The notes under the pieces were generated by a model, which had not been told where the DNA came from, did no database searches, and saw only the letters and a list, made by a program, of their open reading frames with translations. Source: Erythrobacter sp. (GTDB taxonomy: Bacteria; Pseudomonadota; Alphaproteobacteria; Sphingomonadales; Sphingomonadaceae). From it: a DNA stretch of 35,102 nt. Position numbers and translations under genes: made by a program. The DNA is taken from positions 1 through 35,102 of the forward strand of contig JAPYPR010000011.1 of the NCBI GenBank assembly GCA_029937545.1, written 5' to 3'. This document shows, piece by piece, positions 26,527 to 33,643 of the stretch; within the stretch, counting starts at the first letter, position 1; the number at the start of each line of letters is the position of its first letter.

Positions 26527-27987
26527 CTAGATGGGAGCGCGCGTCAGCGGGAACAAGGGATGGACGTTCCAGCGGTTTTCGAGAAATCCGTCGACTTCGC
26601 CGCGCACCAGCGACCACCGGATCGGCGCACCAAGCGGGATGTAGGTGTTGGCCGCGAGCAATGCCATCTCGGCTTCGGCGAGATAGGACTCCTCTTCGGC
26701 CAGATTGCGCGCGTCGACCCCCAGCCCGACGAGATAATCGACATCTTCGAGGCATACCGAGGCAGAGACCTGGCAGTTGAACTGGTTGAGGAACCAGCGC
26801 GCTGCGCCGTAGCGCGCAACCCGGTCGCGCAGCGCAAGGTCCGCCTCGCGCCGGTTGCCACTGCGCGAACTGGCCACTCCGATCGTCGCAAAATCCCGCG
26901 CCAGCGCTTCGAAGAGCAGGTCGGAGCCGGGACCTTCCGGCAACCAGATCGACACCGTCGGCGCGTCTGCTTCACCAGCGCGCCATTGCTGGACGCGCGC
27001 GGACGCCGCTGCGCGACGTTCATCGATGGACAGGCCCTCCCACCGTTCCGGCACTGTGCCCGTATCGCCCGGCAGGCCCGGCGATACGATCCGCGTGGTG
27101 GGAATCCAGCCGCCGATATTGAAGGCACTCATCAGGCTAGACCGGTCGATTGCCATGGCCAGCGCTTCGCGGTTTTCCGCCTCGGCGAGAAAACCGCGGC
27201 GGCGCTGGATATCGAGGCCAAACAGGCCGAGCGCCGCGTCGAGCCGGATCGTGCCGCGGCTGAGCGGTCCGACATCCGCCAGGGGAAGCGATGCCAGGTG
27301 CCCACCCAGCACCAGTTCGTATTGCCCGTCGGCAAAGCCTTGCGTGGCTGTTCGGGCATCGACGGCAGAAACTTTGACAGCAGCGAGACCTTGGTCCCAG
27401 TCTGGCTGGCTCGGCAGGCCGCGGCTTTCAGGCGGCATCGCCTCCAGCAGCACGCCGCCGTCCTCGCTACGCACCGTCATCGGCCCTGCTTGCGTCCCCT
27501 CCAACACCAATCCCAGTTCAGGCTGGGCGAGGAGCTGCAACAGATCCGGCATCGCGCCCCGGAGGCGGATTTCGATGACCCGCCCGGTCATGGCCCGCAC
27601 CTCCCGGATTTTTTCAAGGTCGAGCCCGAGTGAGGTGCCTTCGAGCCGGCGCAGGGTCGAAACGAGATTATCGCGCACCGCCTGCGCGGTCAGGCGAGTC
27701 CCGTCGGGCAAGTCGAATTCGCGAATGCGGAAGATGTAGCTCGATCCGTCGTCGGTGACGATCCAGCGTTCGGCGATCGCCGGAACGACCGCTCCGTTGG
27801 CTGACAGGGCGACCAGGCCCTGCGATTGCGCTGCGCGAACATGCTGCGCGGCGGGCCCGAGCCTAAGCCCATCGGCATCCAGTTCGCCCTCGCTCGAAAT
27901 GAACGCGACGTCGACGACACCGTCATCGATCCCCCTCGAACAAGCCGCGAGGAGAATCGTCGCGAGGAGAGCGAAGGCGATGCGCAT
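26527..27987 (-). CDS. Family 5 peptide-type extracellular solute-binding lipoprotein
   Basis: A 486-aa protein with a lipoprotein signal peptide (MRIAFALLATILLAACS, lipobox LAAC, cysteine 16). The body resembles family 5 (DppA/OppA-type) binding proteins: an early AIAERWIVTDDGSSYIF segment, LPDGTRLTAQAVRDNLV, and later REALAMAIDRSSL, the usual domain-closing motif. Such proteins bind peptides or other solutes for ABC importers. No permease or ATPase gene is next to it, so it is an orphan here and may serve a distant transporter or another role. The DUF4112 gene follows after 5 bp. Confidence 0.8.
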   Translation of the reverse strand: MRIAFALLATILLAACSRGIDDGVVDVAFISSEGELDADGLRLGPAAQHVRAAQSQGLVALSANGAVVPAIAERWIVTDDGSSYIFRIREFDLPDGTRLTAQAVRDNLVSTLRRLEGTSLGLDLEKIREVRAMTGRVIEIRLRGAMPDLLQLLAQPELGLVLEGTQAGPMTVRSEDGGVLLEAMPPESRGLPSQPDWDQGLAAVKVSAVDARTATQGFADGQYELVLGGHLASLPLADVGPLSRGTIRLDAALGLFGLDIQRRRGFLAEAENREALAMAIDRSSLMSAFNIGGWIPTTRIVSPGLPGDTGTVPERWEGLSIDERRAAASARVQQWRAGEADAPTVSIWLPEGPGSDLLFEALARDFATIGVASSRSGNRREADLALRDRVARYGAARWFLNQFNCQVSASVCLEDVDYLVGLGVDARNLAEEESYLAEAEMALLAANTYIPLGAPIRWSLVRGEVDGFLENRWNVHPLFPLTRAPI

Positions 27988-28063
27988 GGCTTCCGCCTAG
28001 CAGGCAGATATGAATGCGTCAGCCGCGAGTTTTGCGCGGTCGAAAGTGAACTGACGACCGCGC

Positions 28064-28453
28064 TCAGACGACCCGCAGTGGCCCATCGCGATGCCTGGGA
28101 GCGGCCCCAATCGGCCGGGTAAACCGCGGACTGCTGGTTTCCTCCGCGCAACCGACGGGAGCGCGGGCGACGCGGGGATCGATTTCGGTATCGAAAGAGA
28201 CCCCGAAACGGTCCCCCTGCACCCAAGCGACGGCGCCCTTCACCGCATCGAGATTGCGCAATTTGATACTGAGGCGTTCGCCGCGGCCGGTCGAAATCGG
28301 GGCTTCTGCCATCATGCCCCCGGCAGACAGATTACGAACTTTCACCCGGACCGGATCGGCCCGGCCCTCGAACTCCAGTTCAGCAAAGAGAAACAGGCTG
28401 TCACGGCTGACATTTCTGGTTTCCACCGATTGCATTGCTGGTTTCGACTCCAT
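28064..28453 (-). CDS. PilZ domain protein
   Basis: A 129-aa protein with a PilZ-like core: an arginine-containing N-terminus (VETRNVSRDS), then VKVRNLSAGGMMAEAP, which fits the (D/N)xSxxG motif that binds cyclic di-GMP, and a beta-rich LSIKLRNLDAVKGAVAWV. A proline- and arginine-rich tail of about 35 residues follows. The RxxxR motif seems to be R-NVS-R. It would act as a cytoplasmic c-di-GMP receptor. The ATG at 28453 is adopted; a second ATG lies six codons later. Confidence 0.8.
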   Translation of the reverse strand: MESKPAMQSVETRNVSRDSLFLFAELEFEGRADPVRVKVRNLSAGGMMAEAPISTGRGERLSIKLRNLDAVKGAVAWVQGDRFGVSFDTEIDPRVARAPVGCAEETSSPRFTRPIGAAPRHRDGPLRVV

Positions 28454-28542
28454 TTTTGCGCTTGTTGTCCGACATCGGATGCCGGTCGATGGCGGATAGG
28501 CGCTAACGGTTAACAGTCGGCAAAGGATTGCCTTGGAAAAAA

Positions 28543-29004
28543 TCAGTCGTCGCGGGAAATTTTCTCGCGCCGTTCATGCGCTTCCTGCGCTTCGACGGTC
28601 ATGGTCGCAACGGGGCGCGCAATCAGCCTTTTCAAGCCGATCGGATCGCCGGTCACCGCGCAATAGCCATATTCGCCTGCGTCGATCAGCCGAAGGGCGG
28701 AATCGATCTTGGAGATCAGCTTGCGCTGGCGATCGCGGGTCCTGAGTTCGATACCCCAATCGGTTTCCGACGAGGCACGGTCATTAAGGTCGGGTTCGCG
28801 GATCGGGCCGTCCTGCAGCGATTGCAAGGTCTGGCCGGCGGCATCGTGGATCGACTTCTTCCAGTCGAGCAGCAACACGCGGAAATAGTCGAGCTGGCGC
28901 TCGGACATGTATTCTTCGTCTTCGCTCGGCGTATAGTTTTCGCCGATCGAAGCCTTCGCTTCCGCGAGTCTTTTTTCCGTGTCGCCATCAGCCCGTGAGG
29001 CCAT
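28543..29004 (-). CDS. dksA: DksA/TraR-family RNA polymerase-binding protein
   Basis: A 153-aa DksA homologue: a coiled-coil N-terminal half with DDxxD-like acidic tip region around NDRASSETDWG, then the globular domain GEYGYCAVTGDPIGLKRL and ARPVATMTVEAQEAHE. Only one of the four classical zinc cysteines is left (C in YGYC); the others are T, T/V and A. This pattern is known in several alphaproteobacterial DksAs and in zinc-independent DksA2. It should bind the polymerase secondary channel and act with ppGpp. I start at ATG 29004; GTG 29016 is an alternative. Confidence 0.88.
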   Translation of the reverse strand: MASRADGDTEKRLAEAKASIGENYTPSEDEEYMSERQLDYFRVLLLDWKKSIHDAAGQTLQSLQDGPIREPDLNDRASSETDWGIELRTRDRQRKLISKIDSALRLIDAGEYGYCAVTGDPIGLKRLIARPVATMTVEAQEAHERREKISRDD

Positions 29005-29210
29005 TCGCTTTCTCACCCAAATTCTGCTCTCGGATCGCCGCCGTCCTGCAGGCCCGGATGTTTACAGTGCCTCGCCGTTCCGATGGGCGCGGCCTATAGG
29101 CAAGCGCCCCTACGCATACAAGCGGCAATCCCGACCTGTCCGACGTTCGCTTTCCCGACGGTGCAAAAGCGCACCCGCCAGCTGGCTGCGCACAATTATT
29201 CGCCGCCGCG

Positions 29211-29227
29211 TTAACCTTTTATTGACC
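29211..29227. promoter_or_regulatory. Possible CtrA-type binding site
   Basis: TTAACCTTTTATTGACC matches TTAA-N7-TTAAC with one mismatch (TTGAC). It sits 54 bp before the Sel1-like gene. The rest of the 276-bp spacer 29005-29280 between dksA and this gene shows no gene. The match is short, so the call is weak. Confidence 0.3.
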
Positions 29228-29280
29228 ATAATTCGCGAACCCATGGAGACCGGCAGGGGGCCGGAAACGGAATTGGGGGA

Positions 29281-29616
29281 ATGACGATGGCACTGATCGG
29301 TATCGAAGGTGGCGCTGGCAGGATCGAACAGGGCGCGGAGGCGACGAACCTGATCGCCCGCTCGCTCGAAGCCTATGCGAACGGAAACATCGATGCGCTC
29401 TATGCGCTGGGGGTCGCCTTTTCGACCGGAAGCCACGGTTGCAACTGCGACATGATCGAAGCGCACAAATGGTTCAATATCGCCGCGTCCAAGGGTCATG
29501 AAGAGGCCGCCTGGTGCCGCGCCGACGTTTCGGACGAGATGACCGCGCGCGAAATCGCCGAAGCGCAGCGCCGCGCCCGCGAGTGGTTGACCGATGGTCA
29601 GCGCAAGGTCGCCTGA
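29281..29616 (+). CDS. Sel1-repeat-like small protein
   Basis: A 111-aa protein with one good Sel1-type helical repeat: ALYALGVAFSTG followed by DMIEAHKWFNIAASKGHEEA, which matches the A-xx-LG...A-xx-W-xx-xAA-xxG-xx-xA pattern of Sel1/TPR-like repeats. The remainder is helical and charged. Such proteins are adaptors, often in signalling or envelope functions; the partner is unknown. ATG 29281 lies close behind GGGGGA; ATG 29287 has better spacing to it and could be the true start. It converges with the FemAB-like gene, stop codons 3 bp apart. Confidence 0.75.
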   Translation: MTMALIGIEGGAGRIEQGAEATNLIARSLEAYANGNIDALYALGVAFSTGSHGCNCDMIEAHKWFNIAASKGHEEAAWCRADVSDEMTAREIAEAQRRAREWLTDGQRKVA

Positions 29617-29619
29617 CGC

Positions 29620-30759
29620 TCAGCCCTTCCTGAATGGCGTGCGAGCCTGAAGATAATTGCGGTCCGCCGCGACGCCCGCCCGTTCCCGCTCGAGGAAGTC
29701 CGCGACCGCCTCGCGGAATCCCGGATCGGCGATCCAGTGGGCGGAAATCGTCTCGACCGGTTCGTAGCCGCGCGCCAGCTTATGCCCGCCCTGTGCGCCG
29801 GCTTCCACTCGCGAGAGGCCCAGCTCGATCGCCGCGTCGATCGCCTGATAATAGCACAGCTCGAAATGCAGGAAGCGGATATCGCGCGAGCAGCCCCAGT
29901 AGCGGCCGTAAAGCGCATCGCCCCCGATAAAGTTTAGCGCTCCTGCGACCGGCTGCCCCTCCCGCAAAGCCAGTACCAGCAAAAGCCGGTCACCCATTCG
30001 CTCCGAGAAAAGGTCGAAGGCCTCGCGCGTCAGATAGGGCCGCCCCCATTTGCGCGCGCCAGTGTCCTGATAGAAATACCAGAAGGCATCCCAGTGTTCG
30101 GGCGCGATCTCCGCGCCCTGCAAGCGAACGATCTCCACTTCGCTTTGCGCCGCAGCGCGTTCTTTGCGCAGATCCTTGCGCTTGCGCGACGCGAGGCTGG
30201 CGAGAAAGTCGTCGAAATCTTCGAAACCGCGATTGTGCCAGTGGAACTGGATATCGGATCGCAGCATCCAGCCGGCATCCTCGAAGAAAGCATGCTGGTC
30301 CGGCTCGATGAAAGTCGCATGGGCGGAGGAGAAGCCGTTCTGGAGGCAGAGTTGCTCGGCGGCCGACAATAGCGGCGCTGCCAGCGCGTCGTCCGACAGC
30401 AGCAGCCGCGGGCCGGTGGCCGGCGTGAATGGCGCGGCGATCTGGAGTTTGGGATAATAGCTGCCCCCTGCCCGCTCGTAAGCATCGGCCCAGCTGTGAT
30501 CGAAAACATATTCCCCTTGGCTGTGGCTTTTCAGATAGGCCGGCATCGCAGCGAGCAGCGGACCGTCTTCCGCCGAGACGACTATCGGCGCGCTCTGCCA
30601 GCCGGTGCCCGCACCGACGCTGCCCGAATCCTCCAGCGCGGTAAGGAATTCGTGGCTGACGAAGGGATTGTCGCCGGCCAGAGCGTTCCATTCCGCCTTT
30701 TCGAATGCCCCGACCGAACCCGCGACCCGGGCAGCGAGTTCGGAATCGCGATCGCTCAC
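29620..30759 (-). CDS. FemAB/GNAT-like acyltransferase (COG3146 type)
   Basis: A 379-aa protein of the COG3146 group (once called peptidogalycan biosynthesis protein). Visible signatures are NPFVSHEFLTALEDSGS near the start, FDHSWADAY in the middle, and FIGGDALYGRYWGCS and FELCYYQAIDAAIELG, with GAQGGHKLARGYEP near the end. The fold is of the GNAT/FemAB type; the acceptor and donor are not known. It starts at GTG 30759, overlapping the stop of the upstream phosphodiesterase gene by 4 nt (GTGA). It is the last gene of a five-gene operon. Confidence 0.85.
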   Translation of the reverse strand: MSDRDSELAARVAGSVGAFEKAEWNALAGDNPFVSHEFLTALEDSGSVGAGTGWQSAPIVVSAEDGPLLAAMPAYLKSHSQGEYVFDHSWADAYERAGGSYYPKLQIAAPFTPATGPRLLLSDDALAAPLLSAAEQLCLQNGFSSAHATFIEPDQHAFFEDAGWMLRSDIQFHWHNRGFEDFDDFLASLASRKRKDLRKERAAAQSEVEIVRLQGAEIAPEHWDAFWYFYQDTGARKWGRPYLTREAFDLFSERMGDRLLLVLALREGQPVAGALNFIGGDALYGRYWGCSRDIRFLHFELCYYQAIDAAIELGLSRVEAGAQGGHKLARGYEPVETISAHWIADPGFREAVADFLERERAGVAADRNYLQARTPFRKG

Positions 30760-31526
30760 CCGATCCCCTCGCCTTCTGCGATCAGCGCGTCGGCATTGGC
30801 TTGCGCGCGCTTTGCCAATTCCGGGGTGCTGACGGTCCATGTCGCTATCGGCAGGCCCGCTTCGCGCAAGGCCGTAACCATCGGATTGGGGAGCGCCTCG
30901 ACATGATAGGCGAGGAATTCGGGCTTGGCCGCCCACAGCGCCAAGTGCCGCTGCCAGGCCTTCTGGGTATAGCCCTTGTCATCCTCGCGCATGACCAGCC
31001 CCTGCACCGTCTGCGGGCCGTTCTTCCTAAACCAGCGCGATACACGGACGTCGAAGCTCATCACGGCGTGCAGGCCGTCATAGCTTGCGAGGCACTCGGC
31101 GACAGCCTCGCAGCTTCGCTCGACGTCGTAGCCGCGCTTCGACTTGATCTCGATAAGGATCGGCACCCTGCCTTCGACCAGATCCAGCAATTCCTTGAGA
31201 GCGATCGGCGGCTCTTCGCCTTCCAGATAGCTCAGCGCCCTCCATTCTACGGCGGTTAGGCTGGCGGATTTCTCCGGCCGCCCGATCAGGCGCATGAAGT
31301 CCCAATCATGAAACACCATGGCGACGTCGTCGGCGCTGCGCTGGATGTCGCATTCGATGCCGAAGCCCGAAGCGATTGCGGCGCGAAAGGCGCTGGCGGA
31401 ATTCTCGACGCGGCCTGCACCATGCAAGCCGCGATGGGCATAGGTCCAGTCGGCCAGCCAGCCGACCCGTGCCGGGTCCGGCTGCGGAACGAAGCGGTGA
31501 TCAAGCCTTGAGAGCAATGATCGCAT
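30756..31526 (-). CDS. Glycerophosphodiester phosphodiesterase
   Basis: A 256-aa GDPD-family enzyme. The N-terminal motif YAHRGLHGAGRVENS (His-Arg and Glu-Asn), GIECDIQ (metal-binding Glu and Asp) and MVFHDWD (second catalytic histidine) are all present, with ILIEIKSK after them. It hydrolyses glycerophosphodiesters to glycerol-3-phosphate and an alcohol. No signal peptide is seen, suggesting a cytoplasmic enzyme. ATG 31526, preceded by GAGG, lies inside the end of ridA, a 26-nt overlap. Its stop overlaps the next gene's GTG start. Confidence 0.88.
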   Translation of the reverse strand: MRSLLSRLDHRFVPQPDPARVGWLADWTYAHRGLHGAGRVENSASAFRAAIASGFGIECDIQRSADDVAMVFHDWDFMRLIGRPEKSASLTAVEWRALSYLEGEEPPIALKELLDLVEGRVPILIEIKSKRGYDVERSCEAVAECLASYDGLHAVMSFDVRVSRWFRKNGPQTVQGLVMREDDKGYTQKAWQRHLALWAAKPEFLAYHVEALPNPMVTALREAGLPIATWTVSTPELAKRAQANADALIAEGEGIG

Positions 31527-31956
31527 CGACCTCGACTGCCGCGTCGAGCGGAAGCACAGGCACGCCGACCGCTGCGCGGGCATGGCGCCCACAATCGCCG
31601 AACACTTCGTACATCAAATCGCTAGCGCCGTTCACAACCTGAGGCTGCTGGGTGAAGTCGGTGGTGCTGGCAACAAAACCGCCGAGCTTCACCACCCGCT
31701 CTACTTTCTCAAGCAGATCCGCTTCGCTCAATTGCGCGAGGATCATCAGCCCGCAGGCGCGCGCCGCCTCGCGTCCCTTTTCGAGATCCACATCCGCGCC
31801 GAGCTTGCCCGTCACGACCTTGCCCGCAACGAAGGGCAGCTGGCCGGACACATGAGCCACGCCGCCATGAACGACGATCGGCTTGTAGCTGGCCACTGGA
31901 GCCGCGGCTTCCGGCAGGACAATCTTCAGTTCCTCGAGGCGTTCGGCAATGCTCAT
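31501..31956 (-). CDS. RidA/YjgF-family protein
   Basis: A 151-aa member of the RidA superfamily, in the slightly longer subgroup that begins with ERLEELKIVLPEAAAPVASY. The core VAHVSGQLPF, then RACGLMILAQL and GVPVLPLDAAVEVDAIIAL carries the family's C-terminal pattern, but the canonical RidA arginine of the C-x-R motif is not clearly present. RidA proper deaminates reactive enamines from PLP enzymes; this subgroup's activity is less certain. Its ATG shares ATGA with the stop of the HAD gene. Confidence 0.87.
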   Translation of the reverse strand: MSIAERLEELKIVLPEAAAPVASYKPIVVHGGVAHVSGQLPFVAGKVVTGKLGADVDLEKGREAARACGLMILAQLSEADLLEKVERVVKLGGFVASTTDFTQQPQVVNGASDLMYEVFGDCGRHARAAVGVPVLPLDAAVEVDAIIALKA

Positions 31957-32582
31957 GCGGGTTCCCTTTCCAGTCGCTCCATCAGCCAGGGCAAGGCATG
32001 CTCCCACGTGTCGATCCGCGCGTCGGCATGGCCCGATTTGTGCGCGCAATCGATGTGCGGGGCGATCATCGGTTCACCGCAGAGATGAAGGGTGGTGATG
32101 TCGCCCAGCGTCTCGCGCGCCGAGCGGTGATGCTGCGCCAGATCGTCGATGAAAATCGCCTTGCTCGGCTGGTACTCGGCGAGGATCGCCTGCAGTGCCG
32201 GTCCCTTCGGGCCCTGGTTGGTGAACACCCGCGCTTCCAGGCCGTGATCGGCGAGCTGCTCGCGGCGCATCTCCTGCCGCTTGTCAACCAGATTGGTAAG
32301 CACCACCACGTCTGCCTGGCCGGCCAGTGCGTTGAGTCCGTCGATCGCGCCGGGGATCGGCGTCTGGCGGTGCATTTCGGTATCGAAGAACCCGCCCAGC
32401 TTGCGCCAGATCTCTTCTTGCGGGAGCACTTCTCCGCTATCCTGCCAGCGCAGCGCATTGCCGAAGTCGTTGCCCTCCATGCGGAATTCGACGCCCTGCG
32501 TTTCGGCGAGCCAGTCGCGGAAGGGCGAGACCATATAAAGCAGCACCTCGTCGCAATCGGAGATGATCAGCGGGCGGCTCAT
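31953..32582 (-). CDS. HAD-like hydrolase
   Basis: A 209-aa haloacid dehalogenase-fold protein. Motif I is ISDCDEVLL (nucleophile D9 and acid D11), motif II is VVLTN, and motif IV is AIFIDDLAQH with two aspartates. The substrate cannot be predicted; most such enzymes are small-molecule phosphatases. The ATG at 32582 overlaps the DUF3572 stop by 4 nt, and its stop overlaps the ridA start by 4 nt, so it is tightly coupled within the operon. Confidence 0.85.
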   Translation of the reverse strand: MSRPLIISDCDEVLLYMVSPFRDWLAETQGVEFRMEGNDFGNALRWQDSGEVLPQEEIWRKLGGFFDTEMHRQTPIPGAIDGLNALAGQADVVVLTNLVDKRQEMRREQLADHGLEARVFTNQGPKGPALQAILAEYQPSKAIFIDDLAQHHRSARETLGDITTLHLCGEPMIAPHIDCAHKSGHADARIDTWEHALPWLMERLEREPA

Positions 32583-32869
32583 GCGGACAGCTCCCTGTGG
32601 GCGGCGATAAGGGCTTCGGGCGTGGTCTGCAGATTGTCCGCCGCCAGCACGAGGTCGGGTTCGTGATTGGCGAGGAATTCCAGCACGGCGGCCTGCACGG
32701 CGCGGTCTTCGATCCCGTGGCGCAAATGGTCCGGCGTCAGGCCGGTCAGCGAAAGCAGCCTGTCCGCCCGTGCTTCGTCGGCCAGCGCCCAGCCGAGCGC
32801 TTCCAGCGCCAGCACTTCGGGGGCCCGGGTCTCGTCGTGTCTGCTCGATGTCTCGCGAATGATTGTCAC
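32579..32869 (-). CDS. DUF3572 family protein
   Basis: A 96-aa protein of the alphaproteobacterial DUF3572 family, recognisable by EVLALEALGWALADE, FLANHEPDLVLAA and the acidic, helical character throughout. Function unknown. It starts at GTG 32869 and heads the operon with HAD, RidA, GDPD and FemAB-like genes. It is divergent from divK with 51 bp between starts, a neighbour pair that I recall as common in this order; both promoters must lie in that short gap. Confidence 0.8.
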   Translation of the reverse strand: MTIIRETSSRHDETRAPEVLALEALGWALADEARADRLLSLTGLTPDHLRHGIEDRAVQAAVLEFLANHEPDLVLAADNLQTTPEALIAAHRELSA

Positions 32870-32920
32870 GTCCTGTCGTTTTCCATATGGCGCAGCCCCA
32901 AGGCAAGGAGGCATCGCCGC

Positions 32921-33289
32921 GTGGCAAAGAGAATTCTGGTTGTCGAGGACAACGATCTCAATCGCAAGTTGTTCTGCGATGTCCTCAAAGCCAACGGCTA
33001 CGAAGTCGTTCCCGTCGCCGACGGATCCAACGTGGTGGCGACGGCGAAGAAATTCACCCCCCATCTCGTCATTATGGATATCCAGCTGCCGAATATCAGT
33101 GGGGTCGACCTGATCGCCCAGCTCAAGCGCGACGCTGCGATGGCGGAGGTTCCGGTGCTCGCCGTCACCGCCTATGCGGGCAAGGGCGATGAAGAACGTA
33201 TTCGCGAAGCAGGGGCGGCGGATTACCTGGCCAAACCTGTCTCGATCACGCCGTTCATGGCCAAGGTACGCGGGCTTATCGCGGACTGA
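32921..33289 (+). CDS. divK: DivK-like single-domain response regulator
   Basis: A 122-aa receiver domain with no output domain. The acidic pair is in VVEDND, the phospho-acceptor aspartate in VIMDIQLPNISG, the switch threonine in AVTAYAG and the lysine in YLAKPVS. This is the DivK pattern; in Caulobacter DivK relays PleC/DivJ signals to CtrA via DivL and CckA. It starts at GTG 32921, with AAGGAGG about 10 nt upstream. The cell-cycle role is family knowledge. Confidence 0.9.
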   Translation: MAKRILVVEDNDLNRKLFCDVLKANGYEVVPVADGSNVVATAKKFTPHLVIMDIQLPNISGVDLIAQLKRDAAMAEVPVLAVTAYAGKGDEERIREAGAADYLAKPVSITPFMAKVRGLIAD

Positions 33290-33316
33290 TCCGCGTCCAC
33301 CGGCGCGCGCGAAACC

Positions 33317-33322
33317 TTGACA
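33317..33322 (+). promoter_or_regulatory. Possible -35 box for the acp-spt transcript
   Basis: A perfect TTGACA sits 78 bp before the acyl carrier protein start. No good -10 box is found 16-18 bp downstream (CTTTGC), and a TATAAC at 33354 is too far away, so only the -35 element is proposed. Confidence 0.3.
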
Positions 33323-33400
33323 AAGACCCCGTTAGACCGCTTTGCCGCGCGTCTATAACGCAGCACCGAAGCTGCCCATCAACAGAATTGGACCACCCGT

Positions 33401-33643
33401 ATGGACCGCGCCGAAGTCGACACCAAAATCCGCTCGCTGATCGAGCCGTTCAACAAGAAGGGCGTCACGATCACGGAGGACACGACCTTCCAGAACGACC
33501 TCGAATTCGACAGCCTGACGGTCATGGATTTCGTCGCCGAGATCGAGGACGAGTTCGACATCATCATCTCGATGAACCAGCAGGCCGAGATCGAAAATTA
33601 CGGCCAGCTGGTCGACGCCGTGACCAAGCTGCAGGCCGACTGA
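33401..33643 (+). CDS. Acyl carrier protein, sphingolipid-type
   Basis: An 80-aa acyl carrier protein with the phosphopantetheine serine in EFDSLTVMDFV (D37-S38-L39). The rest is acidic and helical as expected. It is not the housekeeping AcpP sequence, whose motif is usually GADSLDTVEL. Its stop and the serine palmitoyltransferase start share TGATG, so translation is coupled. In sphingolipid-making alphaproteobacteria a dedicated ACP next to spt supplies the acyl chain; this gene fits that role. Confidence 0.9.
   Translation: MDRAEVDTKIRSLIEPFNKKGVTITEDTTFQNDLEFDSLTVMDFVAEIEDEFDIIISMNQQAEIENYGQLVDAVTKLQAD

Noticed and set aside
33354..33359. TATAAC as a -10 box for the acp-spt transcript
   Set aside because: The perfect TTGACA lies 31 bp upstream, too far, and the sequence 17 bp upstream is a poor -35 box.
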